In this document: positions 41,270 through 43,087 of the stretch, piece by piece
How the letters are laid out: each line of letters starts with the position of its first letter
How positions within the stretch are numbered: the first letter of the stretch is position 1
Notes under the pieces: generated by a model
The model's database searches: none
Told to the model about the DNA's origin: nothing
What the model saw: only the letters and a program-made list of their open reading frames with translations
Position numbers and translations under genes: made by a program
Assembly (NCBI GenBank): GCA_039024315.1
Contig: JBCCQN010000047.1
Location: forward strand, 1-43,087
DNA length: 43,087 nucleotides
Origin: JBCAWW01 sp039024315
Lineage (GTDB): Bacteria; Bacteroidota; Bacteroidia; J057
Reading direction: 5' to 3'

Positions 41270-43087
41270 TCATGACATCCGATAGACCGAGGGCAAGACG
41301 CCATAGCGCTTTCGAAAATTGCGGGAGAAGTTTTTTTCTGACTTAAAGCCAACCGAATAAGAGACCGCCTTAATGGAGATATTGCGGTTGTTTTCTAATT
41401 GGCGCTTTGCTTCCTCAAAGCGTTGGTCTTGAATAAATTGCATCGCCGTCATGCCCGTGATTGCCTTGACCTTACGGTGGAGATGCGTAACACTCACGGC
41501 CATCTTGTCTGCTACTTGATCCAAAGTAAGATCAACGTCTGAGATCATCGGTTGCAATACTTTGACCAGCTTTTCGACCCAGCGCGTGTCATAGTCGTCT
41601 TCTTCAGAGTTGGCGACAGCAGATTCGGCAGGAGTAAGCGCTAGTTGCTGAAAAGAGGCACGTTGGTGATAATTATCAATCAGATTATCGATGCGGGCCA
41701 GGAGCTCCTCTTCGAGGAACGGTTTACCCAAATAGTCGTCGACTCCAATGCGTAAAAATGAGAGCTTTTCGCTGAGCTCATTGCGCGCAGTGAGGACGAT
41801 AACGGGTATCGAACGCCAGATTTGATGTTTGCGCAAGGCCTGTACCAAGGCTTTACCATCCATCTCTGGCATCATGAAATCGGTAATGATTAATTGAGGG
41901 AGTAGCCCTTTTTCCAAAAAGCTGAGGGCTTCCTTGCCATTAGGACTGAGCTGGACTTGATACTCTTTTTCTAATATAATCCGCAAAAATTCTCCCATCG
42001 CGAGTTGATCTTCCACGACTAAGATCAATGGCAAGTTTTCGGTTTCAGCCTTGGAGCGGTCAGGGGGTATCTGGGGGGAAGAGGCTACAGATTCGGATGC
42101 GATAAATGCGCCACTATGACCAAACCAATCAACAGGAATTTCGACCATAAATTGGCTTCCAGCCCCAGCTTTGCTTTTGACATTGATCGTTCCGCGCAGC
42201 GAATCCACATAACGCTTACAGATGGCTAGGCCAATCCCACTCCCCCCTTCTTGATACTCTGTGGGCACCTGATAAAAGCGTTCAAAAATATAAGGCAAAG
42301 ACTGAGTAGGAATCCCGCGTCCATTGTCTATGACGCTGATTACCAAGGTATCAGCCTTTTTTCGTAATCGCAGTACAACTTCTCCTCCTTTGGCGGTAAA
42401 CTTGAAGGCGTTGGATAACAAATTTTTGAGAATGGTTTGCAGCTTAGCCTTTTCGACATCAAGGCTAAAGGCCGAAAAATCATCCGACTCCAAGCTAAAA
42501 TCGATCCCTTGCATCTCTGCCATAGCATAAAAGGAAGGCAGCAAAGAATCCATCAGTTCCCCTATCTGAAATCGTTGAAAATGATAATTGGTTTCTTCCT
42601 TTTTGGGATGATCGAGATACAAAATCTGGTCTAGCTGCTCATGCATATTCTCGCTTTGGGAATCGATTATTTGCAATAACTTCTCGGTACCTTGGCTGAG
42701 ATTTTTTTGTTTTAACAAGTGCTTTATCGGCCCTTTGATCAAAGTAAGGGGGGTTCTCAATTCATGGGCAATGTTGATAAAAAAGTGGTTTTTACTCTGC
42801 TCGATTTCTCGCAGTTTATGGCTTTGGGTTTCTACTTTTTGCTTTTCAGCCGAGAGCATTTTGTTGCGTTTTTGAGCTTGACTCAGCAACCAAAAGACGA
42901 GCCCCAAGAGCAGGGCAGTTAGGCCCAATCCAATGCCAATAAACATTCTTTGGCGGGCCAAAAGCTCCTTTTCCTGCTCTAAACGAGCGATTTGCTGCAA
43001 TCTAATTTGAGCTTTGTACTCTCGTTCGGAATTGAGGATTTTCTGTTGCAACTGCAGTTCAGCCCTTTGCTTTTGCAGTCGATTGAA
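41270..43087 (-). CDS. Hybrid two-component protein: histidine kinase, receiver and AraC domain (5' part missing)
   Basis: 605 residues are visible and the frame runs off the window edge. The first part is a coiled coil (LQKQRAELQLQQK...) leading to a membrane helix (IGIGLGLTALLLGLVFWLLS). The kinase has H-box NIAHELRTPLTLIKG (His108 of the fragment), N box ILKNLLSNAFKFT, G1 VIDNGRGIP and G2 GGSGIGLAICKRY. A receiver follows: VVEDQ acidic pair, phospho-acceptor Asp403 in IITDFMMPEMDG, and Lys455 in DDYLGKPF. The end is an AraC-type DNA-binding domain (LDQVADKMAVSVTHLHRKVKAITGMTAMQFI, VSYSVGFKSEKNFSRNFRKRYGVLPS). The unseen N-terminus is probably a TPR-type or other sensor. It may regulate genes nearby, but no site was identified. 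Confidence 0.93.
   Translation of the reverse strand, partial: FNRLQKQRAELQLQQKILNSEREYKAQIRLQQIARLEQEKELLARQRMFIGIGLGLTALLLGLVFWLLSQAQKRNKMLSAEKQKVETQSHKLREIEQSKNHFFINIAHELRTPLTLIKGPIKHLLKQKNLSQGTEKLLQIIDSQSENMHEQLDQILYLDHPKKEETNYHFQRFQIGELMDSLLPSFYAMAEMQGIDFSLESDDFSAFSLDVEKAKLQTILKNLLSNAFKFTAKGGEVVLRLRKKADTLVISVIDNGRGIPTQSLPYIFERFYQVPTEYQEGGSGIGLAICKRYVDSLRGTINVKSKAGAGSQFMVEIPVDWFGHSGAFIASESVASSPQIPPDRSKAETENLPLILVVEDQLAMGEFLRIILEKEYQVQLSPNGKEALSFLEKGLLPQLIITDFMMPEMDGKALVQALRKHQIWRSIPVIVLTARNELSEKLSFLRIGVDDYLGKPFLEEELLARIDNLIDNYHQRASFQQLALTPAESAVANSEEDDYDTRWVEKLVKVLQPMISDVDLTLDQVADKMAVSVTHLHRKVKAITGMTAMQFIQDQRFEEAKRQLENNRNISIKAVSYSVGFKSEKNFSRNFRKRYGVLPSVYRMS

Noticed and set aside
1..43087. 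CRISPR arrays, tRNA or rRNA genes, prophage genes
   Set aside because: No regularly spaced identical repeats, cloverleaf-type sequences, rRNA motifs or phage genes were seen; the SprB repeats are coding and diverged.

Overview
The window looks like chromosomal DNA of a marine-type Bacteroidota, most likely of the class Saprospiria (Saprospira/Lewinella-like). The evidence is: a large SprB-repeat protein with a gliding-motility C-terminal domain, two proteins with type A type IX secretion (T9SS) tails, a hybrid histidine kinase/response regulator/AraC protein, DUF4783 next to nadC, an absence of Shine-Dalgarno sequences, and Bacteroidota-type -7 boxes (TAnnTTTG). The genus is an inference. I found no tRNA, rRNA, CRISPR array, prophage or intact insertion sequence.

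Layout. 1-5 kb: the tail of a redoxin gene, fluoride channel crcB overlapping a lipoprotein gene, gpmI, a DUF4783 gene and nadC. 4.9-7.9 kb: an AddB/RecB-like nuclease. 7.9-14.4 kb: DUF3784, the SprB-repeat surface protein and a GPH-family sugar symporter. 14.4-19.1 kb: a small exported protein, an exported protein that combines a phosphohistidine-like domain with a PEP-synthase-type ATP-grasp domain, an SDR and a DUF3108 protein. 19.2-24.2 kb: an ABC exporter, a thioredoxin-fold/SPOR protein, a T9SS-secreted nuclease/phosphatase-fold enzyme and a WG-repeat protein. 24.3-28.8 kb: a lipoprotein sulfatase, a DsbA-family protein and a lipocalin-like exported protein. 29.4-33.8 kb: Fur-STAS-purA as one minus-strand unit, a 44-residue membrane protein and groES-groL. 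34.0-35.4 kb: a 483-residue protein of unknown function. 35.4-36.5 kb: a gene-poor kilobase with a candidate non-coding RNA. 36.5-41.0 kb: a 1515-residue secreted quinoprotein/cytochrome with three fucose-lectin domains. 41.3 kb to the end: the hybrid two-component sensor, cut by the window edge.

How it fits together. Housekeeping genes (glycolysis, NAD and purine synthesis, chaperonin, DNA repair) are interleaved with an exported set that suits life on polysaccharide surfaces: adhesin, sulfatase, fucose-binding oxidoreductase, sugar symporter and secreted nuclease/phosphatase. Intergenic spaces carry at least two dispersed repeat families. One is about 100-140 bp, with two copies built round an 18-bp perfect palindrome. 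The other is a GC-rich 15-17 bp motif (AGCGTTCYGCGCAGC). Three convergent gene pairs are separated by only 1-4 bp.

The most interesting items are the exported phosphohistidine/ATP-grasp protein, the lectin-bearing quinoprotein, and the putative ncRNA at about 35.47-35.73 kb.
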